36,819 nt of DNA from Colwellia sp. (GCA_029938115.1 JAPYOP010000034.1:12510-49328), one strand, 5' to 3'. Counted from the first letter of the stretch, positions 26,361 through 35,462 are shown. Notes: generated from the letters alone by a model not told the origin. A program made the numbers and translations.

Positions 26361-27082
26361 AGTTAATAAAATCCTTACATAAATGGCTGTCAGTACTTGT
26401 TGCACTTCAATTATTAGTTTGGCTTGGCAGTGGCTTGTTTTTTAATTTGATGGATCATAGTAAAGCACGTGGTAACGAGTATCGCATAAAAGCTCCAGAG
26501 TCCGTAGCTATTGAACATGAAAGGTTATTGGAGCCAAGTGTATTGCTAAAGCGGCAAACAAAAAATGTAAATTCGATTAAGCAGATTAAGTTACTAGATC
26601 AACCTTATTATTTACTCAATCATAGCAGGGGTTTATATGATCACTTTTATAATGAGTACACGCTTCTCAATGCCCATACGGGGAAGTTAAAAGTTATTGA
26701 TGATGTTATGGCTACCAAGCTTGCTCAGCAGACTTATGGTGGCAATGCAGCTATTAGTTCTAGTAATAAAATATCATCACCGTTTGATGACTTTCCTAAA
26801 GAAAAAAATGCCGCTTGGCAGATAAATTTTGATGATGAGCTAAATACCAGTGTTTATATTGATGCCAGTTCAGGTCGATTAGTTGGGCATAGTAATGATG
26901 ATAAACGTTTTGCCGATTTTTTCTTTATGTTGCACTTTATGGATTATGGTACCGTTGGTGGTTTCAATAATTGGCAAATTATCTTCTTTGCTTTGTTAAC
27001 GTTACTTTTCTGCATAACTGGTTTTATTTGGACTTTGGAGTTATTAATAGAAGGGCGTTATAAAACTAGTAGGGAGAGTTAG
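26357..27082 (+). CDS. PepSY domain membrane protein 2
   Basis: A 241-residue protein built like its upstream neighbour: N-terminal helix with HKW (SLHKWLSVLVALQLLVWLGSGLFF), a periplasmic middle with PepSY-like segments (LLNAHTGKLKVIDDVMATKLAQQTYG, WQINFDDELNTSVYIDASSGRLVGH) and a C-terminal helix (IIFFALLTLLFCITGFIWTLELL). The pair probably arose by gene duplication and may form a heterodimer. Expression is coupled through the ATGA overlap. A strong bidirectional terminator follows, so this ends the copper operon. No haem or flavin motif was recognised. Confidence 0.85.
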   Translation: MKLIKSLHKWLSVLVALQLLVWLGSGLFFNLMDHSKARGNEYRIKAPESVAIEHERLLEPSVLLKRQTKNVNSIKQIKLLDQPYYLLNHSRGLYDHFYNEYTLLNAHTGKLKVIDDVMATKLAQQTYGGNAAISSSNKISSPFDDFPKEKNAAWQINFDDELNTSVYIDASSGRLVGHSNDDKRFADFFFMLHFMDYGTVGGFNNWQIIFFALLTLLFCITGFIWTLELLIEGRYKTSRES

Positions 27083-27136
27083 GTAAAGATGCTTAGGAAT
27101 AATAATGAGGTAGGGGATTAATAAAGTACTAGAAAC

Positions 27137-27177
27137 AAAAAAGCGAAGAAAGAGTTTAACTCATTCTTCGCTTTTTT
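27137..27177. terminator. Bidirectional terminator between the PepSY and cold-shock genes
   Basis: Arms of 14 bp (27137-27150 and 27164-27177) are perfect reverse complements, and the inner bases gagtt/aactc extend the stem with one mismatch. An A-run opens and a T-run closes the hairpin, so it works in both directions, for the copper operon (+) and the cold-shock gene (-), which converge here. Confidence 0.92.
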
Positions 27178-27194
27178 AGCTTATAAGCTAAAAC

Positions 27195-27404
27195 TTATAC
27201 GGCTAGAACGTTTTCTGCTTCAGGGCCTTTTTGACCTTGTTTAACAGTGAACGTAACTGCTTGACCGTCAGTAAGAGTACGGAAGCCGTCTCCTGTGATC
27301 GCGCTGAAGTGAACAAACACGTCAGGACCATTTTCTTGCTCAATAAAACCGAAACCTTTAGTTTCGTTGAAAAATTTAACTTTACCAGTAACTGTATCAG
27401 ACAT
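27195..27404 (-). CDS. Cold-shock protein, CspA family
   Basis: A 69-residue single-stranded nucleic-acid-binding protein, an RNA chaperone. The RNP1 motif is KGFGFIE and RNP2 is VFVHFSAI, both intact, with [11 protein letters not shown] at the start and a standard length. Family members act at low temperature or in growth-phase changes; which paralogue this is cannot be told from sequence. The 5' region is long and has a perfect palindrome (27453-27473), fitting the structured leaders of csp mRNAs. It is monocistronic: a terminator follows, and valS lies 450 nt upstream on the same strand. Confidence 0.97.
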   Translation of the reverse strand: MSDTVTGKVKFFNETKGFGFIEQENGPDVFVHFSAITGDGFRTLTDGQAVTFTVKQGQKGPEAENVLAV

Positions 27405-27856
27405 ACTTACATTTTCCCGTATTCATAAAAATAATATTAATGTGGTATTTTTCTGTTGAAATAATTTCAACAGTATTTTATACCGTTTTTACCCGAGTAA
27501 ATGCCCTCTACCATAAGTAGTACAGGAAGAGGAAGGAAACAAACCATATTCGTAACAAAGCGTATTTGGAACAAACAATCAGTCTGCATTGCCTAAATCC
27601 GTTTGTTAAAAATATTCAAATACATAGTACCTGATAAATCTAAAACAAAAGTTAGTATCAACCTTCATCTGCAACGCAAGAACTCAACGCAAAAGAAGCA
27701 TAGCACAGGTATTTTTAATTTGCTTTATAAAAAGTTGAAATAGTTCAATAATATTTAACAGAGCTTTGAGTTATTAGTTACGAGGACACTAAACTAAGTG
27801 TTTTCGTAACCCGAAACTTTTCTTGTTCGTAACTTTGCTTACGTAAATTACCTTTG
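27405..27856 (-). promoter_or_regulatory. Leader and promoter region of the cold-shock gene, valS 3' flank
   Basis: About 450 nt without a gene. Near the csp start are the palindrome at 27453-27473 and tataaaata on the minus strand around 27474-27483, a possible -10 element without a clear -35. Near valS (27777-27856) there is a hairpin with 14-bp arms (27777-27790 and 27797-27810; two G-U pairs in the plus-strand RNA), then copies of the words gttacga and gtttcgg that resemble the repeats after pepA and the RDD gene. Csp mRNAs generally have long 5' leaders, so part of this is probably transcribed. Confidence 0.45.
27453..27473. repeat. 21-bp perfect palindrome in the csp leader
   Basis: Arms ctgttgaaat and atttcaacag surround a single base, 49-69 nt upstream of the csp start codon. 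It may be a regulatory RNA hairpin or a protein-binding operator. Confidence 0.6.
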
Positions 27857-30727
27857 TTATAGCGCCGCAATTTGCGCTTTTTGTTCGAGCATTTTTTCTA
27901 GTGCAGATTCAGCCTCACTCAATTTAGCTTTCTCTTTCTCTATAATCGCTGCAGGCGCTTTGCCCACAAAGTTTTCATTACTTAGCTTGCCACGAGTTTT
28001 TGCTGCATCTTTTTCTAATTTATCAATAGCTTTATCTAAGCGGGCTAATTCAGCTTCTTTGTCAATTAACCCTGCCATAGGAATTAATACTGACAATTCA
28101 CCTACTAGCGCAGATGCAGAAGCAGGCCCTTGTTTATCATCAGCTAATGTTTTGATGCTTTCAAGTTTTGCCAGAGAACTTAAAAATTGCTCATTTTCAG
28201 CCAAACGACGTTGATCATTCTCGTTTACATTTTTAAGTAGCACAGGTAATGCTATGCTTGGCGAAATATCCATTTCACCACGGATATTTCGAATGGCGAC
28301 AACAAACTGTTTAACCCATTCTAAATCGTCTATAGCTTGTTGATCACAATTGCTTTCATTAAACTGCGGGAATGCTTGCACCATAATGGAGTTACCCGCT
28401 TTAGCGTCATCTATTTGATAAGCGCTAAGTGGCTGTACACGTTGCCAAATGGTTTCAGTAATAAATGGCATAATTGGATGCATTAATCGCAATAAACCCT
28501 CTAATACATTAACTAAAGTATGACGAGTACCACGTTGCTGCGCTTCATTCCCTTTGAATAATACTGGTTTAGTTAACTCTAAATACCAATCGCAAAACTG
28601 ATTCCAAGTGAATTCATATAAGGCTTGTGAAGCTAAATCAAAACGGAATGTATCAAACGCTTCATGCACCGTTTTAACTGTTTGCTCAAATTGACCGATG
28701 ATCCAACGATCTGCTAATGAAAGCTCTATTTCTGCATCGGCGCTCTGTCCACAGTCAAACTCTTCCGTATTCATCAATACATAACGACTCGCATTCCATA
28801 ACTTGTTAGTAAAGTTACGGTATCCTTCAAGGCGTTTCATATCCCAGCTAATATCACGACCAGTAGTCGCAACTGAGGTTAAAGTGAAACGCAGGGCATC
28901 AGTGCCATGTGCCTCAATACCATTAGGGAATTCTTTTTTAGTCAGTTTGTCGATTTTTTTAGCAAGCTTTGGCTGCATCATGTTGCCAGTACGTTTTGCT
29001 AATAAATCTTCTAAAGAAATACCATCAATCATATCTAAAGGGTCGATAACATTGCCTTTAGATTTACTCATCTTGTCGCCATTTTCATCGCGTATAAGAC
29101 CGGTCATATAAATCTTTTTAAATGGAATTTGTGCTTTGCCGTTTTCATCTTTGTTAAAGTGCATGGTCATCATGATCATACGTGCAACCCAGAAGAAAAT
29201 AATATCAAAACCCGTGACCAATACATCGGTAGGGTGGAAAGTTTTTAAATCTTCAGTTTCCTTTGGCCAACCTAAGGTTGAGAAAGTCCAAAGGGCAGAT
29301 GAAAACCAAGTATCGAGTACATCTTCATCTTGTCTAAGCTTGATATCGGCAGCAATATCATTGTTAGCGCGTACTTCTTCTATCGTGCGGCCAACATAGA
29401 CTTTACCATTTTCGTCATACCAAGCAGGAATACGATGTCCCCACCACAATTGACGTGAAATACACCAGTCTTGAATATCTTTCATCCAAGAGAAATATAA
29501 ATTTTCGTATTGCTTAGGTACAAATTCAATTTGACCGTCTTTTACTGCATCAACTGCAGGGCCTGCTAACCTTTCAACACGTACATACCATTGGTCAGTT
29601 AATAATGGCTCAATGATCACACCTGATCTATCGCCATACGGGGCAACCAAATCATGTTCTTTGACTTCAACTAATAAACCTAATTCATCAAATTTAGCAA
29701 CAATAGCTTTACGCGCAACGAATCTGTCCATGCCGGCAAATTCACTGGGTAATTCAGAACTATAAGCATCACAAAGTTCACCTTTGGTATCGTATACTTC
29801 AGCGTTTGCTAAAATTGCAGCGTCTTTATCTAAAATATTAATTTGTGGTAAAGCGTGACGTTTGCCTACTTCATTATCGTTAAAATCATGAGCAGGAGTG
29901 ATTTTTACACAACCTGTGCCCTTGTCCATATCGGCATGTTCATCGCCAACAATAGGAATTAAACGATTCACTAACGGTAGTAATATTTTTTTACCAATTA
30001 GGTCTTTGTAACGTGGATCTTCAGGATTAACCGCAACACCCGTATCACCTAACATGGTTTCAGGACGCGTCGTAGCTACGACTAAATAATCAAGACCGTC
30101 AGCCGTTTTAGCGCCATCAGCTAGTGGATAACGTAAATGCCACATGTGGCCTTTTTTATCTTTGTTTTCAACTTCTAAATCAGAAATAGCGGTGTGGAAT
30201 TTTGGATCCCAGTTAACTAAGCGTTTACCGCGATAAATTAAGTCATCTTCAAAAAGTCTAACAAAAACTTCTTGTACGGCTTCCGACATACCTTCGTCCA
30301 TAGTGAAGCGTTCACGGCTCCAATCAATAGAGTTACCTAAACGGCGCATTTGTTTGCCAATAGTACCGCCAGACTCCTCTTTCCATTGCCAAACTTTATC
30401 GATAAAAGCTTCTCGGCCATAATCATGGCGAGTTTTATCTTCTTCTGCTGCAATTTTGCGCTCAACAACCATTTGTGTGGCAATACCAGCGTGATCGCAA
30501 CCTGTTTGCCACAAGGTGTTTTTACCTTGCATGCGTTGATAACGAATTAACGTGTCCATGATGGTTTGTTGAAAAGCATGACCCATGTGCAAAGAGCCAG
30601 TGACATTTGGCGGTGGAATGGCAATGCTGTAGCTGTCGCCTTCACCTGTTGGGCTGAAGTAACCTTGCCTTTCCCAGCTAGTATATAAAGATTGTTCAAT
30701 GTCGGTTGGGTTGAATGTTTTTTCCAT
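27857..30727 (-). CDS. valS: Valyl-tRNA synthetase
   Basis: A 956-residue class I aminoacyl-tRNA synthetase that charges tRNA-Val and edits threonine. The nucleotide-binding motif is HMGHAF (HIGH) near residue 45, and the KMSKSKGN loop is near residue 555. The editing domain lies between them ([19 protein letters not shown]). The anticodon-binding helical domain and the C-terminal coiled coil, which begins about [19 protein letters not shown], are complete. Two ATG codons are in tandem; the second (30727) matches the E. coli start MEKT and is better spaced from ggat. It lies downstream of holC, as in many gammaproteobacteria, separated by the palindromic element. Confidence 0.98.
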   Translation of the reverse strand: MEKTFNPTDIEQSLYTSWERQGYFSPTGEGDSYSIAIPPPNVTGSLHMGHAFQQTIMDTLIRYQRMQGKNTLWQTGCDHAGIATQMVVERKIAAEEDKTRHDYGREAFIDKVWQWKEESGGTIGKQMRRLGNSIDWSRERFTMDEGMSEAVQEVFVRLFEDDLIYRGKRLVNWDPKFHTAISDLEVENKDKKGHMWHLRYPLADGAKTADGLDYLVVATTRPETMLGDTGVAVNPEDPRYKDLIGKKILLPLVNRLIPIVGDEHADMDKGTGCVKITPAHDFNDNEVGKRHALPQINILDKDAAILANAEVYDTKGELCDAYSSELPSEFAGMDRFVARKAIVAKFDELGLLVEVKEHDLVAPYGDRSGVIIEPLLTDQWYVRVERLAGPAVDAVKDGQIEFVPKQYENLYFSWMKDIQDWCISRQLWWGHRIPAWYDENGKVYVGRTIEEVRANNDIAADIKLRQDEDVLDTWFSSALWTFSTLGWPKETEDLKTFHPTDVLVTGFDIIFFWVARMIMMTMHFNKDENGKAQIPFKKIYMTGLIRDENGDKMSKSKGNVIDPLDMIDGISLEDLLAKRTGNMMQPKLAKKIDKLTKKEFPNGIEAHGTDALRFTLTSVATTGRDISWDMKRLEGYRNFTNKLWNASRYVLMNTEEFDCGQSADAEIELSLADRWIIGQFEQTVKTVHEAFDTFRFDLASQALYEFTWNQFCDWYLELTKPVLFKGNEAQQRGTRHTLVNVLEGLLRLMHPIMPFITETIWQRVQPLSAYQIDDAKAGNSIMVQAFPQFNESNCDQQAIDDLEWVKQFVVAIRNIRGEMDISPSIALPVLLKNVNENDQRRLAENEQFLSSLAKLESIKTLADDKQGPASASALVGELSVLIPMAGLIDKEAELARLDKAIDKLEKDAAKTRGKLSNENFVGKAPAAIIEKEKAKLSEAESALEKMLEQKAQIAAL

Positions 30728-30766
30728 CATTTATCCGGTATATGTTTAAAGTTTTAATAGGTAAAT

Positions 30767-30825
30767 TGTAGGTCTGCATGAGCGCAGCTCTACCCGACAA
30801 TTGTCGGGTAGAGCTACGACCTACA
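30767..30825. repeat. 59-bp palindromic element between holC and valS
   Basis: The core 30786-30815 is a perfect 30-bp palindrome (arms agctctacccgacaa and its complement). Outer arms tgtaggtc (30767-30774) and gacctaca (30818-30825) form a second stem, leaving an 11-nt bulge on one side and 2 nt on the other. The element touches the stop codon of holC. It shares its first eight bases with the repeat at 31-84. The structure resembles a REP or a tiny transposon-like repeat, and would form a very stable RNA hairpin inside the holC-valS message. Confidence 0.8.
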
Positions 30826-31284
30826 TTATTGTGGATTTTCCACAGTTTGATTGTCTACTTGAAAGCCCCATTGACGACAGGTTTTAAATCGTTCACGGGC
30901 TTGTTGTTTTAACGTTTCATCGCTAGGGACAAAATCAACGATGAGGCGAAATTGATTAGCAAAAGTTGGCACAGTCTCGGTCAGATTTATGAGTACTGGA
31001 CGACGACTACGTGGTGCTTGGTAACTAATTTCAACGGCTGCACCCTGTTTAGGGCCTTCACCAACCAAATTATGAGGTACAAAACTATCACTATCAAACG
31101 CCCAAAGTAACTCATCTATTTGCTCTGCTACTTTTTGATCTTGTGTGTAGATAAATACGCGCTGATTTTGACGATAAAAGTGACTTGCTTGCAAACAGGC
31201 ATGATAAAACGCTGAGCTAGTATCACTAGCGCCAGCGTTTTGTTTATCATCAGATAATATGTAAAACATTACTTGAGTTTGCAT
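30826..31284 (-). CDS. holC: DNA polymerase III chi subunit
   Basis: A 152-residue clamp-loader accessory that binds single-strand-binding protein and, with psi, links primase hand-off to the polymerase. The N-terminus MQTQVMFYILSDDK, the Cys-His-rich helix (HACLQASHFYRQNQRVFIYTQDQ), the acidic DELLWAFDSDSFVPH segment and the final region with RLIVDFVPSDE are typical. The length matches the family (about 147 residues). Its ribosome site aagaga lies a few bases upstream, just past a heptanucleotide tandem repeat separating it from pepA. Position between pepA and valS supports the identity. Confidence 0.95.
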   Translation of the reverse strand: MQTQVMFYILSDDKQNAGASDTSSAFYHACLQASHFYRQNQRVFIYTQDQKVAEQIDELLWAFDSDSFVPHNLVGEGPKQGAAVEISYQAPRSRRPVLINLTETVPTFANQFRLIVDFVPSDETLKQQARERFKTCRQWGFQVDNQTVENPQ

Positions 31285-31305
31285 TTATATGATCTCTTAT
31301 CATTT

Positions 31306-31346
31306 CTCGAAACTCGAAACTCGAAACTCGAAACTCGAAACTCGAA
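31306..31346. repeat. Heptanucleotide tandem repeat between pepA and holC
   Basis: ctcgaaa is repeated from 31306, 31313, 31320, 31327 and 31334, with a sixth partial unit from 31341 ending at the pepA stop codon. Read on the gene strand the unit is gagtttc. It fills two thirds of the 62-nt gap before holC. Confidence 0.97.
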
Positions 31347-32855
31347 TTACTCGCCTTGCTCTTGTCCTGCGCGGTTAAGCAGAAACTGCGTTAACATGCT
31401 CACAGGACGGCCTGTTGAGCCTTTATCTTTACCGCCGCTACGCCACGCAGTACCAGCAATATCTAAATGAGCCCAATGGTATTTTTTAGTAAAGCGCGAT
31501 AGGAAACATGCTGCAGTAATAGTACCTGCGCCTTTACCACCTAGGTTTGTCATATCAGCGAATGGGCTTTCTAATTGTTCTTGGTAATCATCCCACAAAG
31601 GTAGGCGCCATGCTCTGTCACCACTTTGCTCTGATGCATTTAATAATTCATGGGCAAGCGGGTTATGAGTGCTTAGTAAACCTGTTGCGTGTTTACCTAA
31701 AGCAACAATAACGGCACCTGTTAAAGTGGCAACGTCAATTACGGCTTCTGGGTCGAAACGCTCAACATAAGTTAGTGCGTCACATAATACTAATCGACCT
31801 TCTGCATCTGTATTTAATACTTCAACTGTTTGACCCGACATCGTTGTAAGAATATCGCCAGGACGGTAGGCGTTACTGCTTGGCATATTCTCACAGCCAG
31901 CTAACACGCCAATGACATTAATGGGTAAATCTAATTCCGCTAAGGCATGCATCGCGCCTAACACACCTGCTGCACCACCCATATCATACTTCATTTCATC
32001 CATGCCAGCGCCAGGCTTCAATGAAATTCCGCCACTGTCAAAAGTAAGCCCTTTGCCTACTAAAACTAGTGGTTTAGAATCATCATCAATGCCTTTATAA
32101 GTCATGATACTCATTAATGATTCATTAACAGAGCCACGACCAACAGCTAAATATGAGCCCATACCAAGCTCTTCCATCTCTTGCTCACCAACAATGGTTG
32201 TTGTTACTTTATCGTATTCATGAGCTAAAATTTTTGCTTGTTCAGCCAAATAAGCAGGATTACAAATATTTGGCGGCATATTCGCGACATTTTTACAGGT
32301 TGTAATGCCTTCAGAAATTGCCAAAGCATGTTTAATAGCTCGCTCTCCAATAGGCAATTCACGACGAGTAGGTACGTTAAATACTATTTTTCGTAGCGGT
32401 CTACGTGGCTCTTCTTTGCGAGTTTTTAAACTATTGAAACTGTATAATCCATCCTGGGTCGCTTCAACGGCTTGGCGAACTTTCCAGTAGGTATCGCGAC
32501 CTTTTACATGTAATTCAGATAAGAAACAAACGGCTTCCATTGAACCTGTTTCATTTAAGGTATTAATGGCTTTGTTAATTATTTGGCGATATTGGCGCTC
32601 ATCAAGCTCACGCTCTTTACCACAACCGACCAATAAAACACGTTCGCTTAAAATATTTGGTACATGATGTAATAACAACATCTGACCTGATTTACCTTCT
32701 AAATCGCCTTTACGCAAAAGGTTGCTAATATAGCCTTCACTAATTTCATCAAGCTGCTCAGCTGTTGCACTTAAACGACGAGGTTCAAATACACCAACAA
32801 CTATACATGCACTACGTTGTTTTTCGGGGCTACCGCTTTTTATACTAAATTCCAT
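31347..32855 (-). CDS. pepA: Leucyl aminopeptidase PepA
   Basis: A 502-residue M17 zinc aminopeptidase (E. coli PepA has 503), which also acts as a DNA-binding protein in Xer recombination and carAB control in E. coli. The start is ATG 32855 ([29 protein letters not shown]), with aaggaaa upstream; a possible earlier start adds a non-conserved 29-residue extension. The N-terminal macro-like domain covers residues 1-170. The catalytic domain has [17 protein letters not shown] with the metal-binding lysine and aspartate, [12 protein letters not shown], and the signature [18 protein letters not shown]. It is divergent from lptF and upstream of holC-valS, the classical order. Confidence 0.98.
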   Translation of the reverse strand: MEFSIKSGSPEKQRSACIVVGVFEPRRLSATAEQLDEISEGYISNLLRKGDLEGKSGQMLLLHHVPNILSERVLLVGCGKERELDERQYRQIINKAINTLNETGSMEAVCFLSELHVKGRDTYWKVRQAVEATQDGLYSFNSLKTRKEEPRRPLRKIVFNVPTRRELPIGERAIKHALAISEGITTCKNVANMPPNICNPAYLAEQAKILAHEYDKVTTTIVGEQEMEELGMGSYLAVGRGSVNESLMSIMTYKGIDDDSKPLVLVGKGLTFDSGGISLKPGAGMDEMKYDMGGAAGVLGAMHALAELDLPINVIGVLAGCENMPSSNAYRPGDILTTMSGQTVEVLNTDAEGRLVLCDALTYVERFDPEAVIDVATLTGAVIVALGKHATGLLSTHNPLAHELLNASEQSGDRAWRLPLWDDYQEQLESPFADMTNLGGKGAGTITAACFLSRFTKKYHWAHLDIAGTAWRSGGKDKGSTGRPVSMLTQFLLNRAGQEQGE

Positions 32856-33084
32856 GGAATTTCCTTTTGCATTACTTTTTTGATGATAAGTCAGACTATA
32901 ACTTGCTAAAAATAGTAAAAAATAGCACTCTTGTCTATTCAACTGATAGCGCTAAGGGCTATAATTATAGCCGCATTAATTAAAGTTATTTAGTAATCGA
33001 CTATATAGTTTAGTTATGAAAACGGCAAGTTTACTAGAAAAACTTGCTGATTGTCAGAAAAACACAGCTTTATAGGATCTTTTT
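32856..33084. promoter_or_regulatory. Divergent promoter region of pepA and lptF
   Basis: This 229-nt gap holds the perfect 16-bp palindrome ggctataattatagcc (32957-32972). It contains TATAAT in both directions, so it may act as a two-way -10 region, but no well-spaced -35 was found for either side. The lptF side ends with taggat, 8 nt before its GTG start. Confidence 0.35.
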
Positions 33085-34266
33085 GTGATCATTTTTCGTT
33101 ATTTATTAAAAGAAGTGGCTAAAACGCAGTTAGCAGTATTTTTAGTGTTGATGACCATTTTTATTAGCCAAAAATTTGTTCGGGTGTTAGGTGATGCCTC
33201 TGAAGGAAGCATTCCTGGGCAGATGGTGATGATTTTTATTGCGCTTAAAATTCCTGACTTAGCGGGTATGATGTTGCCATTGAGCTTGTTTTTAGGCATA
33301 TTGTTAGCTTACGGGCGCATTTATGCTGACAGCGAAATGACTGTGCTACATGCTTGCGGCGTAAGTGAATGGTACGTAGTTAGAGTCACTTTAGTTCTTG
33401 CTTTTGTTACGGCTATTTTTACGGGTGTTTTCACCTTATATTTGGCGCCAATGGCATCTGAGTACCAATATCAGGTAAAAGACAAGCTGGCCGCTGATTC
33501 AGGTTTAAGTTCATTGGTTGCAGGACGATTTCAAAAAACAGGTAATGAAAATGCAGTCATATTTATCCATGATAAAAATCGTGATGATAATAGTTTTAAT
33601 AAGGTCTTTGTTGCTCAACTGCCTGATGAGAATCATAGTGAAGAAAGCATTATCAATTCAAGTTTGGTTTATGCTAAAAAAGGTCAGGTTTTTGAAGAAG
33701 AGTCAGGCTCTCAGCGCTTAGTACTGTCTGACGGGACGCGTTATCACAGTGATGCAGCAAATGGCGAATTTCAATCGGTTGCCTTTGATAAGTATTACAT
33801 TCAAATTCAAGATCAAGAAGTTGAACAAAAGCATAGAAAACTAAGCGCTCTACCAACCCAACAACTGCTTAGCCCTACCGATGCAAAGTCAGCGGCTGAA
33901 TACGGCGCTACTATTCAATGGCGAATAGCATTCCCTCTTGCATGTATTATTTTAACTTTTATTGCTGTGCCTTTAAGTGTGGTTAACCCTAGGCAGGGTA
34001 AATTTGCAAAAATGTTTCCTGCACTAATGTTATTTTTGGGCTATTTCTTATTGTTAACATCGATGCGTTCAGGTGTTGAACGCCAAGCTTTACCATCTAG
34101 CATCGGACTTTGGCCAATACATATCAGTGCCTTGTTTTTGGGTGTCATTTTTCTTATGAAAGAGCGTAGTAGTGGTCGAAAAATAAAAGCTAAACTACCC
34201 AATTTAAAGCGTAACCATTTAGGTGAAAATGAAGTTAAGAATGAAAGTGTTGGAGGTCAAGTATAA
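33085..34266 (+). CDS. lptF: Lipopolysaccharide export permease LptF
   Basis: A 393-residue inner-membrane protein of the LptB2FG complex that extracts lipopolysaccharide from the inner membrane. The order of parts is standard: helices 1-3 (about 12-125, including KIPDLAGMMLPLSLFLGILLAYGRIYADSEMTVLHACG), a periplasmic jellyroll domain (about 130-270) and helices 4-6 in the C-terminal third (WRIAFPLACIILTFIAVPLSVVNPRQGKFAKMFPAL). The start is GTG (33085) with taggat upstream; a basic tail closes the protein. The stop shares one base with the lptG ATG (TAATG). Divergent from pepA, as usual. Confidence 0.97.
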   Translation: MIIFRYLLKEVAKTQLAVFLVLMTIFISQKFVRVLGDASEGSIPGQMVMIFIALKIPDLAGMMLPLSLFLGILLAYGRIYADSEMTVLHACGVSEWYVVRVTLVLAFVTAIFTGVFTLYLAPMASEYQYQVKDKLAADSGLSSLVAGRFQKTGNENAVIFIHDKNRDDNSFNKVFVAQLPDENHSEESIINSSLVYAKKGQVFEEESGSQRLVLSDGTRYHSDAANGEFQSVAFDKYYIQIQDQEVEQKHRKLSALPTQQLLSPTDAKSAAEYGATIQWRIAFPLACIILTFIAVPLSVVNPRQGKFAKMFPALMLFLGYFLLLTSMRSGVERQALPSSIGLWPIHISALFLGVIFLMKERSSGRKIKAKLPNLKRNHLGENEVKNESVGGQV

Positions 34267-35333
34267 TGCGGATATTGGATGTTTACATTGGTCGTATTAT
34301 CGCATCAACAACTTTTTTAACTTTAGCTGTTTTTGTTAGTGTTAGTGGCATCATTAAATTTGTAGAGCAAATGCGCGCAGTAGGTCGAGGTAATTATGAT
34401 TTAGCGCATGCCGCGCTTTATGTGCTTTACGCTATTCCTAGAGATATAGAAGTTTTTTTCCCTATGTCGGCATTAATTGGCGGTTTAATCGGTATTGGTA
34501 TGTTGGCCAGTAATAGTGAGTTAGTGGTAATGCAGGCGGCGGGATTATCACGATTAGATATCATTAAATCAGTGATGAAAACTGCAATTTTGCTCATCAT
34601 GTTTTCTATGGCTGTAGGGGAGTGGTTAGCCCCGAATGGCGAAGCTAGAGCAAGAGAAATTCGCGCTCAAGCAATATCAGGTGGTAGTTTAATCTCAGCA
34701 AAAAATGGCGTTTGGGCAAAAGATGGTGACTACTTTGTTAATATTGGCGAAGTATTAGAGCAAGGGCAGTTAAAGAAGATTCAAGTTTATCGTTTTAATG
34801 ATGAATTAAAACTTGATAGTTGGCTTAGTGCAGAAACAGCCGTTTACCAAGATAAGGTGTGGTTATTATCAAATGTTGTTAATACCCAGTTCGTTGATAA
34901 TGTAATAACAACTCACAAAGCCGATTTTCAGGTTTGGCACTCATCATTAACACCGAGTAAATTAGGTGTAGTAACGGTTACACCGGAGTCTTTATCTATA
35001 CGTGGATTACTTGATTATTTAGATTATTTGAACGCTAATGCACAAGATCCAAGTCGCTATCAGTTAGCTTTTTGGCGGAAACTTATGCAGCCTGTAACTG
35101 TTGCTGTAATGCTGTTAGTTGCACTATCGTTTATTTTTGGACCACTGCGCTCTGTTTCTATGGGGGCGCGAATTATGATGGGTGTTGTGACTGGGATTTT
35201 ATTTTTTGTTTCTAATGAAGTGCTTGGCTCATTGAGTTTAGTGTATCAATTCCCACCTATAATAGGCGCAATTTCACCAAGCTTATTATTTGTGAGTGTT
35301 GCTTGGTATTTTATGAATAAGAAAATATCATGA
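34266..35333 (+). CDS. lptG: Lipopolysaccharide export permease LptG
   Basis: A 355-residue partner of LptF with the same plan. The start MRILDVYIGRIIASTTFLTLAVFV is typical. The segment AIPRDIEVFFPMSALIGGLIGIGMLASNSELVVMQAAGLS contacts the ATPase dimer LptB. The periplasmic beta-jellyroll spans about 130-265, and helices 4-6 end with FPPIIGAISPSLLFVSVAWYFM. Length is normal. Translation is coupled to lptF by a one-base overlap. It ends in tgacgatagtgacg, followed by gttacgggtatcgagtta, which resembles the repeats after pepA and the RDD gene. Confidence 0.97.
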   Translation: MRILDVYIGRIIASTTFLTLAVFVSVSGIIKFVEQMRAVGRGNYDLAHAALYVLYAIPRDIEVFFPMSALIGGLIGIGMLASNSELVVMQAAGLSRLDIIKSVMKTAILLIMFSMAVGEWLAPNGEARAREIRAQAISGGSLISAKNGVWAKDGDYFVNIGEVLEQGQLKKIQVYRFNDELKLDSWLSAETAVYQDKVWLLSNVVNTQFVDNVITTHKADFQVWHSSLTPSKLGVVTVTPESLSIRGLLDYLDYLNANAQDPSRYQLAFWRKLMQPVTVAVMLLVALSFIFGPLRSVSMGARIMMGVVTGILFFVSNEVLGSLSLVYQFPPIIGAISPSLLFVSVAWYFMNKKIS

Positions 35334-35381
35334 CGATAGTGACGAGCTAATAGTTACGGGTATCGAGTTAATAGTTTTTAA

Positions 35382-35406
35382 GACAGCATACTGATAGTGT
35401 GCTGTC
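35382..35406. terminator. Possible terminator hairpin between lptG and the RDD gene
   Basis: Arms gacagcatac (35382-35391) and gtgtgctgtc (35397-35406) pair over 10 bp with one T-G and enclose tgata. No T-run follows on either strand, so the terminator role is uncertain, although the flanking genes converge here. Confidence 0.45.
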
Positions 35407-35411
35407 ACCCT

Positions 35412-35438
35412 CAATTCCAATTCCAATTCCAATTCCAA
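35412..35438. repeat. Hexanucleotide tandem repeat after the RDD gene
   Basis: aattcc is repeated from 35413, 35419, 35425 and 35431, with an incomplete fifth unit. It sits 25 nt after the RDD stop on the gene strand, where the unit reads ggaatt. Between the two is gttacgagtt, the word shared with other gene ends. Confidence 0.95.
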
Positions 35439-35462
35439 CTCGTAACTTTGAACTTAAAACCT

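Noticed and set aside
27231-27428. Plus-strand ORF opposite the cold-shock gene
   Set aside because: It is a shadow of a well-supported csp gene on the other strand.
31306-31346. CRISPR-like array
   Set aside because: The heptamer units have no spacers; it is a simple tandem repeat.
32856-32942. 29-residue extension of PepA
   Set aside because: It would pass through the ribosome site and promoter region; ATG 32855 gives the conserved start and the usual family length.
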